From contig NZ_RBIQ01000007.1 in the NCBI RefSeq assembly GCF_003634105.1, positions 1,488,001 through 1,552,000 on the forward strand: DNA of 64,000 nucleotides, read 5' to 3'. Positions 25,902-35,209 of this stretch are shown one piece after another. Made by a program: the position numbers and the translations under genes. The DNA comes from Maribacter vaceletii. GTDB taxonomy: Bacteria > Bacteroidota > Bacteroidia > Flavobacteriales > Flavobacteriaceae. The stretch's first letter is position 1; the number at the start of each line of letters is the position of its first letter. The notes under the pieces are model-generated. The model did no database searches. It saw nothing but the letters and a program-made list of their open reading frames with translations, and had not been told where the DNA came from.

Positions 25902-27386
25902 TTATGCTCTAGCAGTAAGCGATTTAAAAAAGACGTAGCCAAAGCCTAGAAATAGCATAAAATGAAAAGGAAAAAGACCAAAATCATTTAACGGTACAGC
26001 GCTATACATTCCAAAAAGAAAATATAACATAAGTGCCGCTTCTAATATCATGTTTGGAGAAAGTTTTTTGGTTAGGTATTTATTTCCTTTCCAACTATCT
26101 GTAAGGTTGTTTAAGTTAAATTTAGGAGTACGTACAAACTCACTCCTTTTTCCCATATGCCCTTCTAAAACAGCAATAGAATTATGTAAAGAAAAGCCTA
26201 AAGCAATAGAGAAAAAGGTAAAAAATAGTTTTATATAATCAATAAAATTATCAAAACTACTGCCTTGTATGCTTTTATAGGTAAACCAATAACAGATAAA
26301 TAGAATTATAGTACTTACAATAAAGAAACTTGTAACTTCAAAAACCCACCCTAAATGTCCATAACTATTTTTAATGTAAAGCATAGGGATACTTAACAAA
26401 GCAACTATAAAAACGCACAAAAACATAGAACTGTTAAGCAAATGCATTACACCATGAAACTTAGTTTTAAAAGGAATGTTTTTAGAAGAAACAACACTTG
26501 TAACGGTTTTTCTAAAGTTTTCTGCACCACCTTTATTCCATCTAAATTGTTGGGAACGAGCAGCGCTAATTACAACAGGTAATTCTGCCGGAGTTTCTAC
26601 ATCTTCTAAATATTTAAACTTCCAGTTTTTTAATTGGGCTCTATAGCTTAAATCTAAATCTTCAGTAAGTGTATCTCCTTCCCAGTTACCAGCATCTAGA
26701 ATACAATCTTTACGCCAAATACCTGCAGTACCATTAAAATTAATAAAGTGTCCTTTTGCGTTACGGCCAACTTGTTCTAAAGTAAAGTGTGCATCTAAAG
26801 CAAAAGCTTGTATACGAGTTAAGGTAGAATAGTCTCTATTTATATGCCCCCAACGCGTCTGTACAACACCAATTTCTTCATCTTTAAAATAGATGACAGT
26901 CTTTTTTAACCAATCTGGGTCTGGTAAAAAATCGGCATCAAAAATGGCAATAAAATCTCCTTTTGCAATTTCTAGCCCTTCTTTTAAAGCACCAGCTTTA
27001 AATCCTTGTCTGTTTTCTCTTCTAATGTGTTTTATGTCTAAGCCAGTAGCTTGTAATTTTGTTATATGCTTTGCTGTGTCGTGAACAGACTCATCTGTAG
27101 AATCGTCTAAAACCTGAATTTCTAATTTGCTTTTTGGGTACTCTAATTTTGCAATATTTTCTAACAATCTGTCCATTACATATTCCTCATTATAAACAGG
27201 AAGTTGTATGGTAACAAACGGAATTTCTTTTGGGTCTAATAGGTTGTATTTTGGAGCGGTTTGGTTTCTTCTTTTATAACCTAAGTAATTAACTAATAGG
27301 TTAAGCTGAGCTAAACTGTAGAAGAATATCAACAATAACGCAATGCTGTAAATACCAATAATGATGTAAGCAATTGTTAGTCCCAT
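25902..27386 (-). CDS. Processive GT2 glycosyltransferase, membrane-bound
   Basis: The 494-residue protein has one N-terminal membrane helix and a GT-A catalytic domain with LPVYNEEYVMDRLL, DDSTDES, FDADFLPDP (DxD), TEDLDLSYRAQ and QQFRWNKG (the QxxRW motif). Four or so C-terminal membrane helices follow. This architecture is shared by cellulose-synthase-like and glucosylceramide-type processive enzymes. It ends 1 bp from the small GT2 gene, so the two are coupled. Confidence 0.88.
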   Translation of the reverse strand: MGLTIAYIIIGIYSIALLLIFFYSLAQLNLLVNYLGYKRRNQTAPKYNLLDPKEIPFVTIQLPVYNEEYVMDRLLENIAKLEYPKSKLEIQVLDDSTDESVHDTAKHITKLQATGLDIKHIRRENRQGFKAGALKEGLEIAKGDFIAIFDADFLPDPDWLKKTVIYFKDEEIGVVQTRWGHINRDYSTLTRIQAFALDAHFTLEQVGRNAKGHFINFNGTAGIWRKDCILDAGNWEGDTLTEDLDLSYRAQLKNWKFKYLEDVETPAELPVVISAARSQQFRWNKGGAENFRKTVTSVVSSKNIPFKTKFHGVMHLLNSSMFLCVFIVALLSIPMLYIKNSYGHLGWVFEVTSFFIVSTIILFICYWFTYKSIQGSSFDNFIDYIKLFFTFFSIALGFSLHNSIAVLEGHMGKRSEFVRTPKFNLNNLTDSWKGNKYLTKKLSPNMILEAALMLYFLFGMYSAVPLNDFGLFPFHFMLFLGFGYVFFKSLTARA

Positions 27387-27387
27387 T

Positions 27388-28077
27388 TTATTTCATACTA
27401 TATTTAAATATCCAACCTAATATTTTTATGCCTGCAAATATACTACCTTTTACTGTTCCTGACACTTTTGAGATGCCAATTCTTTTTTTGTAACGTACTG
27501 GTACTTCGGTATATGCTATTTTCTTTTTTAAAGCTTTTAATTGCATTTCTACGGTCCAACCATAGGTTTTATCTTCCATATTTAAAGATAATAGTGTATG
27601 GTACTTTATAGCTCTAAACGGCCCTAGGTCTGTAAATGTTGCCCTAAAAAACAACTTCATTAAACTGGTTGCTAACCAATTGCCGAAAATTTGTTGTGGT
27701 GTCATGCTACCTTCTTCTCTTAATTCTTTTACCCTAGCACCTACCACAAAGTTTACTTTTTTATCTATAATTGGTTGTATTATTTTAGTGAGTTCTTCAG
27801 GGTAATCTGAATAATCACCATCTATAAATACAATTATATCTGGTTTTACTTCTTGCGTACTTACATATTTCATACCTGCTAAACAGGCATAACCGTAACC
27901 CATTTTTGTTTCTGTTAAAACCGTAGCTCCTGCATTTTTAGCATTTTCTACGGTATTGTCTGTAGAATTATTGTTAACCACAATAACTTCGGAGACTAAA
28001 GATGGTATTTCTTTTATTACATGTGCAATAGAATCTGCTTCATTAAAAGCAGGGATAATAACTTTTATATTGGTCAT
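27388..28077 (-). CDS. GT2 glycosyltransferase, dolichyl-phosphate-mannose-synthase-like
   Basis: The 229-residue protein has a GT-A fold with IPAFNEADSIAHVI, VNNNSTDNT, the DxD site in VFIDGDYSDYPEE and a C-terminal amphipathic end, but no clear membrane domain. It resembles the DPM1/DPG synthase branch of GT2, which makes polyprenyl-phosphate sugars. It could supply the donor for the polytopic GT-C enzyme encoded downstream, an inference from neighbourhood only. The start shares a base with the end of the YwqK-like gene. Confidence 0.82.
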   Translation of the reverse strand: MTNIKVIIPAFNEADSIAHVIKEIPSLVSEVIVVNNNSTDNTVENAKNAGATVLTETKMGYGYACLAGMKYVSTQEVKPDIIVFIDGDYSDYPEELTKIIQPIIDKKVNFVVGARVKELREEGSMTPQQIFGNWLATSLMKLFFRATFTDLGPFRAIKYHTLLSLNMEDKTYGWTVEMQLKALKKKIAYTEVPVRYKKRIGISKVSGTVKGSIFAGIKILGWIFKYSMK

Positions 28078-28562
28078 TAATACAAATCAGATAGTTTATT
28101 TTCTTTCTTAAAACTTGAAAAGCTAGTCCATTCTTTTATTCTTTTACCATTAGAATATCTTACGGCAGCAGTTATTTTTTGATTTTTATACTTTAAACAG
28201 TACCCATTTTTTACTCCATTGGTAAGCTGGCATTTATGGACAATAGCTCCTTTAGTATCATAAAAAAGCCACCATTTAATCATTTGTCCGTTTTCATAAT
28301 TACCTTCTCTTAAACGAACATTATGTTTGCTGTAAAAATACCAATAGTCTTCTTTTTTACCATTGTAATAATGTCCTTGTTTAGAAACAACCCCATTTTC
28401 ATGGTAAAATTTCCAATATCCTGTTTTTGTATTGTTTTTGAGCCAACCTTCGGACTTAATTTTTCCTGTTTTATAAAATTCCTTTTGATAAGTAGCGTAT
28501 TCTTTTTCTTTTAGGTTAAGAAAAAGGCAAAGAAGAGCCATCATTGGTATTTTAAAAATCAT
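28077..28562 (-). CDS. YwqK/MORN-like repeat protein
   Basis: The 161-residue product has a short hydrophobic N-terminus (possible signal, about 1-16, no lipobox) and four to five MORN_2-type repeats (GYWKFYHENG, DYWYFYSKHN, KWWLFYDTKG). It is the second such protein in the window. It is squeezed between the ferredoxin and glycosyltransferase genes with overlaps of a base or so, which implies cotranscription. Function is unknown. Confidence 0.7.
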   Translation of the reverse strand: MIFKIPMMALLCLFLNLKEKEYATYQKEFYKTGKIKSEGWLKNNTKTGYWKFYHENGVVSKQGHYYNGKKEDYWYFYSKHNVRLREGNYENGQMIKWWLFYDTKGAIVHKCQLTNGVKNGYCLKYKNQKITAAVRYSNGKRIKEWTSFSSFKKENKLSDLY

Positions 28563-28563
28563 T

Positions 28564-30162
28564 TTATTTTTTATTAACTAATTCCATTAAATCAACATCA
28601 TTCCCTAGTAACACCTCGGTAGGATTAATACGTCCTTCTTCAGGACCATTTTCTAATTTTAATACTCCTCTTGGGCATACCGCAGAACAAACCCCACAAC
28701 CTACACAACTAGAACGCACAATGTTTTCTCCTTTTTGTGCATACGCTCTAACATCTATACCTTGTTCACAATAGGTAGAACAGTTGCCACAAGAAATACA
28801 CTGACCTCCATTGGTCGTGATTCTAAAACGAGATTTAAAACGTTGTACAAAACCTAAATATGCAGCTAAGGGGCAACCAAATCTACACCATACTCTATTC
28901 CCAAAAATAGGATAAAAACCAGTACCGATAACTCCTGCAAATACAGCACCTATTAATAAACTATATAGATTTTGAATGCTTTGTACTTTTAAGGAAAGTA
29001 TATCTTTGATTATTACTATAGTTCCAGTTTCTGCAAAAAAACTATACAGGGTTAAACCCGTCATTATCACTGCAAAAAGTAGCACTCCATGTATTAGCCA
29101 ACGTTCTACTTTCCAGGAAAATAAAGATTTACTAGAATGTTGTCTGTAAGGATCTCCTAAAGTTTCTGCAAGTCCGCCACAACCACAAACCCACGAACAA
29201 TACCATCTTTTTCCAAAAAAGTATACCATTACGGGAACTATAACTAAAGTTAGAACAATACCCCAAATAAGAATAAACATTCCTATACCTCCACTATTAA
29301 TTAGTGATTTTAAATTCCATTGAAAAAAGAAATCATAGTCTAGAGGAAAGGCATTTTTAAAATCGTAGTAAGGCATTTGCAAACGCACCATTATCTCTGG
29401 AATTAAGAAAGCAAACACAATCTGAAAAAATAATACAGATGTGGTACGTACAATTTGATACATATTATGGCGGTATTTTATATACATACGTACTGCCATA
29501 ACGGTCATAACCGCACAATACATAAAACCATAAACAAACCAATGCCCGGCAGGATTACCACTAAGAAATTCACTAATTGGATCTACAATGAATGTCCAAT
29601 TTACAGCATATTCTGAGCGGAAATAAAGGATTAGATAAAAACCAACTAAAAAGACAAGTACCATCCAAGCAATCCATTTACGATTTGTTGCACTTTCGTG
29701 GTAAATTCCGTCATTTTTAATGCCTTTTTTTCCTAGTAAAATAACGTTTGGTAAAATAAACATAAGCGCGCCAATAATGCCAAGTCCAAAGGTTAAAAAC
29801 CACATTGTACCTTTATTGTTTGCTATATAGCCGCTGCCAGATTTTTTGCCAATGTAGGCAGCCATATCATGAGGGTTGGTATATATTATTTTTTTGTATT
29901 CTTTGTTTTTTTTGTGTTTTGCGTTAGCACTTTCTAAAGCATTTACAACAATAGGAGATAAGGATAACATGCTGTTAAAATCTTTATCCACTAAATTCTT
30001 CTGTAAGTTTTCAATAAAAATTTCGCTTTTTATTTTTTTCTCTACTAGAATTTCATCAAATAATTGTTGGTTAACCGTAAATTTCCCAATTACAGTTAAG
30101 GCAGTAAAAATTCCTAAACCAATTAGGAATACTACAAGACCTATGTTTTTTATTGCTTTCAT
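28564..30162 (-). CDS. Membrane polyferredoxin (NapH/CcoG-like 4Fe-4S protein)
   Basis: The 532-residue protein has an N-terminal membrane helix, a periplasmic region of about 90 residues and six or so further helices. Cytoplasmic cysteine motifs follow (CSWVCGCGG and WCRFGCPLAAYLG), as in NapH/FixG-type proteins. The C-terminus has two 4Fe-4S ferredoxin motifs, CISCGNCSTYCEQG and CVGCGVCSAVCPRG. It should move electrons across or along the membrane. The FAD oxidoreductase encoded immediately upstream is a likely partner, though acceptor and donor are unknown. Confidence 0.85.
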   Translation of the reverse strand: MKAIKNIGLVVFLIGLGIFTALTVIGKFTVNQQLFDEILVEKKIKSEIFIENLQKNLVDKDFNSMLSLSPIVVNALESANAKHKKNKEYKKIIYTNPHDMAAYIGKKSGSGYIANNKGTMWFLTFGLGIIGALMFILPNVILLGKKGIKNDGIYHESATNRKWIAWMVLVFLVGFYLILYFRSEYAVNWTFIVDPISEFLSGNPAGHWFVYGFMYCAVMTVMAVRMYIKYRHNMYQIVRTTSVLFFQIVFAFLIPEIMVRLQMPYYDFKNAFPLDYDFFFQWNLKSLINSGGIGMFILIWGIVLTLVIVPVMVYFFGKRWYCSWVCGCGGLAETLGDPYRQHSSKSLFSWKVERWLIHGVLLFAVIMTGLTLYSFFAETGTIVIIKDILSLKVQSIQNLYSLLIGAVFAGVIGTGFYPIFGNRVWCRFGCPLAAYLGFVQRFKSRFRITTNGGQCISCGNCSTYCEQGIDVRAYAQKGENIVRSSCVGCGVCSAVCPRGVLKLENGPEEGRINPTEVLLGNDVDLMELVNKK

Positions 30163-30203
30163 TTTAAATGCTTTATTGTTGTACCTATTGTAAATAGTTA
30201 TGT

Positions 30204-31550
30204 TTAGGCTTTGCTAAAAATTCTTTTCCAGCTTTTTTTCTTTGGAGTTATGTTTGTACCGTTTTCTTGATTATATTTTTGCAGGATTTCTTTTTCGTAT
30301 TTTGCGTAAAACTCGGGGTCAAAATTTGCATCTTTAAGATATTCTAAAACATATTCTATACTTCTGCTTTCAGTTAACCAGCGGTCAAAAATGGTATGGC
30401 GCATACGAATGCCAAAAGTATTTATACCTAGAAAGGCTTTGGTGTTTTTATGGTAAGCAATGGTTACGCAAATTTTTTCTTTTCCATGTCTCCAATGAAA
30501 ATGTTGTTCTTCTTCTTTTTTTCCACGTTCGCTAAATACCCAACCATAAGTCTGGTATTCTAAATCTAAAAATTTAGCAGAGTTAAACCAATGGCCAGGT
30601 TTATATTCTGTAGGGTTGCCGCAAATGGTTTGCGCAAGAGTTTCCCCCATCATTCTACCAGTATACCAAACTGCTTCTATAGGTCTTCGGTTACCAATGC
30701 CTTCATGTTGTTCTGCGCAATCGCCAATGGCATAAATATTAGGAATTGTAGTTTCTAACATTCTATTTACTTTTACGCCTCTACCTAATTCTATTCCAGA
30801 ATCCTTTAAAAAATTAATATTAGGCGAAACACCAGCAGTTAAGCCAACTACAGTACATTCTATAGTATCACCCTTATCGGTAGTAATTGCTCTGGCATTG
30901 CCATTTTCATCTGATAAAATCTCAACTAAATTAGTTTCTAAACGTAAGTCTATATGGTGTTCTAAAATATGTTCATTTATCATTTGGGATTCTCCGTTAG
31001 GCAAAACCCCGTTCCAAAAACTATTTTCACGAACTAAGAATGTAACTGGAATATCTCTACTACGAAGCATTTCGGCCATTTCTATACCTATTAAGCCTCC
31101 GCCAACAATAACAGCTCTTTTGCAAGTTTCTTTATTAGGTGCATTTTTTTCTAAAGTATCTAAATCTTGTTTGGAATATAACCCTTGTACACCACCCAAA
31201 TCTTGCCCTGGCCACCCAAATTTATTTGGTTTAGAGCCTGTGGCTATAATTAATTTATCATAAACTATATCGGTGTTATGTTTAATTTTTAGGGTATTGT
31301 TTTTATGGTCTATAGAGGTTACGTAGCCTTTAACTAAATTTATTCTATTCTTTTTCCAAAACCAGTTTTCATAAGGTTGCGTATGTTCAAATTTCATGTG
31401 ACCCATATACACATACATAAGAGCAGTTCTAGAGAAAAAATAGTCTGTCTCTGCAGATATAATAGTAATTTTTTTGTTGGATAATTTTCTAATATGGCGG
31501 GCAGCAGTTACCCCAGAAATACCATTACCTATAATGACTATATGTTCCAT
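30204..31550 (-). CDS. NAD(P)/FAD-dependent oxidoreductase
   Basis: The 448-residue flavoprotein has the FAD Rossmann motif IIGNGISGVTAARHI at the N-terminus, a second nucleotide-binding motif VIVGGGLIGIEMAEML, and the closing FAD motif NIYAIGDCAEQ. It belongs to the rubredoxin-reductase/NirB-N-terminal-like group of pyridine nucleotide-disulfide oxidoreductases. It is the first gene of the minus-strand set, 41 bp before the polyferredoxin, so the pair may form an electron-transfer module. Confidence 0.85.
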   Translation of the reverse strand: MEHIVIIGNGISGVTAARHIRKLSNKKITIISAETDYFFSRTALMYVYMGHMKFEHTQPYENWFWKKNRINLVKGYVTSIDHKNNTLKIKHNTDIVYDKLIIATGSKPNKFGWPGQDLGGVQGLYSKQDLDTLEKNAPNKETCKRAVIVGGGLIGIEMAEMLRSRDIPVTFLVRENSFWNGVLPNGESQMINEHILEHHIDLRLETNLVEILSDENGNARAITTDKGDTIECTVVGLTAGVSPNINFLKDSGIELGRGVKVNRMLETTIPNIYAIGDCAEQHEGIGNRRPIEAVWYTGRMMGETLAQTICGNPTEYKPGHWFNSAKFLDLEYQTYGWVFSERGKKEEEQHFHWRHGKEKICVTIAYHKNTKAFLGINTFGIRMRHTIFDRWLTESRSIEYVLEYLKDANFDPEFYAKYEKEILQKYNQENGTNITPKKKSWKRIFSKA

Positions 31551-31822
31551 AAATTTGATTGGTTATTTGGTTTAAGTCGAAGTTACTTATAAAAACTTAA
31601 CTAAATTTTAGAAATTATTTTTGTGATAACTGTGTGATACTTTTAAAGTTTCTTTGGCAACAGAAAGAAAAACGAAGCTTTGTTAAGTTTTAAAATTTAG
31701 AACGACAGAGCTATAAGAAATTTACATCTAAGTTTAATATAATGTGAATTATTACAACTAGAATTATAGTTTTAGTCGTGTTTTTCTTTTAAAAAGCAAA
31801 TAAATAATATAAAATAGTTAAA
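31551..31822. other. 272-bp divergent spacer without a recognised gene
   Basis: It separates the flavoprotein gene (minus) from the DUF547 gene (plus) and presumably holds both promoters. A TATTTTTG match to TAnnTTTG lies at 31616-31623 on the plus strand, but no TTG stands at the usual distance. I see no RNA gene, repeat or clear operator. Confidence 0.4.
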
Positions 31823-32536
31823 ATGAAAAAAGTAGTAATCTTGGCAGTATTATGTCTAATAAGCTATAAAAGTAATGCCCAAAGCACAGATGTATTTTTT
31901 ACAAAAGCAGATAATTTTTTTAGTAAGCATGTAAAAAATGGAAGAGTAGCATATTCAGAAATAAAAAAGGATACAAAAGAATTAAATGAAATCTTAAATA
32001 TAGCAAATGGTCTTAAGTTAGATAAAGAGAATGCTAAAGAGTACCAAGCGTTTTGGATAAATGCTTATAATCTTAATGTAATAAATAGTGTTGTAGAAAA
32101 TTACCCAATTAAATCACCGTTAGATAAAGCAGGTTTTTTTGACAAGAAAAAGCACAACGTAGGAGGTAAAAACATTACACTTAATGATATTGAAAATAAG
32201 CTATTAAGAGGAAATTTTCCTATGGAACCTCGTTTTCATTTTGTATTAGTTTGTGCTGGTTTAGGATGCCCTCCAATAATTAATAAAGCATATAAACCTA
32301 GTACTTTAGAAAAGCAGTTGCAAATGCAAACAAACAAAGCTTTAAATGATCCCAGTTTTATTCAGGTAAATAAGAATAAAGTGAAAATCTCTCAGATTTT
32401 TGAATGGTATAAAGGAGATTTTACTAAAAATGGTTCTTTAGTAGATTACATTAATCAATATAAAAAAGAAAAATTGCCAATGAAAGCTAAGGTATCTTAT
32501 TACCCTTACGACTGGACCTTGAACGATTTAAAATAA
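31823..32536 (+). CDS. DUF547-domain secreted protein
   Basis: The 237-residue product has a signal peptide (about 1-20, VVILAVLCLISYKSNA) and the DUF547 core: EYQAFWINAYNLNVINSVVENYPI, LNDIENKLLRGNF, RFHFVLVCAGLGCPPI (conserved cysteine) and a C-terminal WYKGDF. DUF547 is thought to have a papain/transglutaminase-like fold, but I know of no defined activity. It heads a plus-strand set of envelope genes. Confidence 0.82.
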   Translation: MKKVVILAVLCLISYKSNAQSTDVFFTKADNFFSKHVKNGRVAYSEIKKDTKELNEILNIANGLKLDKENAKEYQAFWINAYNLNVINSVVENYPIKSPLDKAGFFDKKKHNVGGKNITLNDIENKLLRGNFPMEPRFHFVLVCAGLGCPPIINKAYKPSTLEKQLQMQTNKALNDPSFIQVNKNKVKISQIFEWYKGDFTKNGSLVDYINQYKKEKLPMKAKVSYYPYDWTLNDLK

Positions 32537-32560
32537 AATTAACAACCTAAAAAAAAGATA

Positions 32561-33436
32561 ATGAAATTAGTTAAACAATATGCTCTTGTATTAGCAGCTC
32601 TTTTAGTTACTAGTATAAATATAGCACAGGATGATGATCAGGAAAAAAGTAATATTCAACAATACACCCCTTCTAAATTAATTGGAAAAGGACAATTAGA
32701 TATTAAATGGTTTAATAATTTGTACACACAAACAGAAAGTACTTTTAGTAGCGGAAAAGAAGCAAGACAAACTTTTTTTACATCTACATTAGAGGCATAT
32801 ACAGGAGTTGGTGAAAATAATAGGTGGAATGTTGGGGCAATTTTTGAATTTCGTTCAAACGTTATTGGAGGTAGAGATGCATTAGATGTTTTTAAGTTTG
32901 ATGGAGAAGACAATACAGCCCGTTCTGGTTTAACTTCTATTGCACCTTCTATAAAATTTGTACCATTTAAATCGGTAAGTAATTTTAGTATTCAGAGTTC
33001 TATTTTTATTCCTTTAGTAGATAATGAGACAGAAAATGGTGTTTTTCTTGACCAAAAAGGGTATACATGGCAAAATAGATTCTTTTACGATTATACATTC
33101 CCAGGAGATAAATGGCAATTATTTACAGAATTAAATTCTGAATTAAATTTTGGAGATAAAGAGGAGAGTTTTGCAAATAACAGTTTAAACCTTACGCCAG
33201 GTGTGTTTTTAAGTTATTTTCCAAGCTCTAAGTTTACAATATTAGGATTAGTACAACATTCCCAACGAATAGATTTAGGAAATAATTTTACACAAGATTT
33301 TACTGCAGCTGGTGGTGGTGTTAAATACCAATTAACAGATGCTTTAAATTTAGAAGCTTTATACACAAATTTTTTAAGAGGAAGCAACACCGGTTTAGGA
33401 CAAACTTTTAATTTGGGACTTAGAGTTATCTTATAG
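32561..33436 (+). CDS. Outer-membrane beta-barrel protein of unknown function
   Basis: The 291-residue product has a signal peptide (about 1-22) and alternating amphipathic strands (WNVGAIFEFRSNV, NFSIQSSIFIPLV, KFTILGLVQHSQRI). It ends LNLGLRVIL, consistent with a barrel-type protein. There is no plug or SusC-like feature. It lies 24 bp downstream of the DUF547 gene, and no closer family is recognised. Confidence 0.6.
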   Translation: MKLVKQYALVLAALLVTSINIAQDDDQEKSNIQQYTPSKLIGKGQLDIKWFNNLYTQTESTFSSGKEARQTFFTSTLEAYTGVGENNRWNVGAIFEFRSNVIGGRDALDVFKFDGEDNTARSGLTSIAPSIKFVPFKSVSNFSIQSSIFIPLVDNETENGVFLDQKGYTWQNRFFYDYTFPGDKWQLFTELNSELNFGDKEESFANNSLNLTPGVFLSYFPSSKFTILGLVQHSQRIDLGNNFTQDFTAAGGGVKYQLTDALNLEALYTNFLRGSNTGLGQTFNLGLRVIL

Positions 33437-33478
33437 AAAAAAATAATTACTGTATTTTAGGAGTCTTAATCATTAGGA

Positions 33479-34477
33479 ATGAAAAAAATAGGGCTCCTTT
33501 TTTTGTTATTGCAAATTTCTTGCGCCAGTCAAAAAAGTGCTAAAATTAATGGGGTAAGTTTTGTCTCTTCAAGAGAAAAAGCTACACAAGAAAATGTAAA
33601 TAATGTTTTAAATATTTATGCGAACCATGCTGCAGTAATGCCTTTTGGTTTTATAAGAGACATTAATTCTCCCGAGATTTTTTTTAATACAGAAAGACAG
33701 TGGTTTGGAGAAACAAAAAATGGAGCAGAACAATATGTAAATATCTTACATAAGAATAAGGTAAAAGTAATGCTTAAGCCTCAAATTTGGATAAGGAGAG
33801 GAGAGTTTACAGGAACTCTTAAAATGAAAACGGAGCAAGATTGGGTTGCATTAGAAAACTCTTACGAGAAATTTATTATTACCTATGCCCAGTTAGCTAA
33901 AGAAAGTAAAATAGAATTGTTTTGTATAGGTACAGAATTAGAGCAATTTGTTGTGCATAGACCTGATTATTGGAGACAGCTAATTACAAAAATTAGAAGT
34001 ATTTATAAAGGTAAATTAACTTACGCAGCAAATTGGGATGAGTACCCTAAAGTACCTTTCTGGAAAGAGCTAGATTTTATAGGGGTAGATGCTTATTTCC
34101 CCCTGTGTGAGTCTAAAACACCCACTGTAGAAGAGTTAAAGCAAGGGTGGCAACCTTGGAAGATTAAAATGAAAGCAATATCTGATAGTAACAATAAACC
34201 TATAATTTTTACAGAATACGGGTATAGGAGTGTAGACTATACTGCTAAAAAACCGTGGACTGTAGATCGTACAGATGAAGCAGTTAATTTAAAAGCACAA
34301 GCCAATGCTAAAGAAGCAATTTTTTCAGAATTTTGGCAAGAAGATTGGTTTGCGGGAGGTTATGTGTGGAAATGGTTTTTAGATTATAAAAATGTAGGAG
34401 GAGAAAAGGATAATAGATTTACACCTCAGAATAAACCAGCCGAAAAAATAATAAAAAGTTTTTATAAGAATAATTAA
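33479..34477 (+). CDS. Lipoprotein with glycoside-hydrolase-like TIM barrel (GH113-like)
   Basis: The 332-residue product has a lipobox (LLLQISCAS, Cys about 15) and a TIM-barrel pattern: VMLKPQIWIRRGEF, ELFCIGTELEQFV with a candidate acid/base Glu, FIGVDAYFPL, and KPIIFTEYGYRS with a candidate nucleophile Glu. The final strand is AGGYVWKWFLDY. This resembles GH113-type beta-mannanase and phage GTA TIM-barrel domains. Substrate is unknown. It is 1 bp from the next lipoprotein gene. Confidence 0.75.
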   Translation: MKKIGLLFLLLQISCASQKSAKINGVSFVSSREKATQENVNNVLNIYANHAAVMPFGFIRDINSPEIFFNTERQWFGETKNGAEQYVNILHKNKVKVMLKPQIWIRRGEFTGTLKMKTEQDWVALENSYEKFIITYAQLAKESKIELFCIGTELEQFVVHRPDYWRQLITKIRSIYKGKLTYAANWDEYPKVPFWKELDFIGVDAYFPLCESKTPTVEELKQGWQPWKIKMKAISDSNNKPIIFTEYGYRSVDYTAKKPWTVDRTDEAVNLKAQANAKEAIFSEFWQEDWFAGGYVWKWFLDYKNVGGEKDNRFTPQNKPAEKIIKSFYKNN

Positions 34478-34478
34478 A

Positions 34479-35207
34479 ATGAAAAATTACATTCTTTTTA
34501 TATTCTGTGCTTTCTTAGTTAGTTGTTCTGAAGATTTAGAAGAGACAAAGGAAACATTACAAAGTAGTTTAGAAGGAAAAGATTTTGTTATTGATAATGT
34601 AATTGCCTGTGCAGCTAGTGGCAAAAATGAATCTAAAGTAAGTATATTTTTATACCCTAGACCAAGGGCTATAAACATACAGTGTTATGCAACACCTACA
34701 GAAACCCACGATAAGAACAATTATAGAAACTACACAAAAATAAAAAGCTCATTATCCAATGTTTTTAATGGATATTTAATGAAGTTTGATATTGATTTTG
34801 ATTCCGAAAAATGGGTTATTGTTACTTTTGAGGAAGAAGGGAAAACGCATTTATGCAATCCTATAAGGCTAAAGCAATTTACAAAACCTACAGAGTATTT
34901 AACAGACAACGTTACCATAGATGCCAGTACTCAAATGCCAAGTTTTACATGGGAAGATGGTAGTCTTTTAGATACTAAAATTTATTTTCAAGTTGTCTCT
35001 AGCGCAGAAAACAACCTTTTGTCTGGTACTTATACTTTTAATAACCATTTTATTTATTATAATTTAGATAATGTAGTATTAAATGTAACCAGAGATAATC
35101 CGCCAGAATTAAATAATAATACCAATTACAATTTTACTTTAATGGGGGTAAGTGAAGATAATTGGGTAAATTTATTTTCTGAAAAACCTTTTACCACGCA
35201 ATTTTAA
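34479..35207 (+). CDS. Lipoprotein of unknown function
   Basis: The 242-residue product has a lipobox at LVSCSED (Cys 16) and a beta-rich body with no motif I can assign (PSFTWEDGSLLDTKIYFQVVSS looks like an Ig/Fn3-like strand set). It is coupled to its neighbours by gaps of 1-2 bp, so it is probably part of the same envelope unit as the glycosidase-like and barrel proteins. Confidence 0.6.
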   Translation: MKNYILFIFCAFLVSCSEDLEETKETLQSSLEGKDFVIDNVIACAASGKNESKVSIFLYPRPRAINIQCYATPTETHDKNNYRNYTKIKSSLSNVFNGYLMKFDIDFDSEKWVIVTFEEEGKTHLCNPIRLKQFTKPTEYLTDNVTIDASTQMPSFTWEDGSLLDTKIYFQVVSSAENNLLSGTYTFNNHFIYYNLDNVVLNVTRDNPPELNNNTNYNFTLMGVSEDNWVNLFSEKPFTTQF

Positions 35208-35209
35208 TT

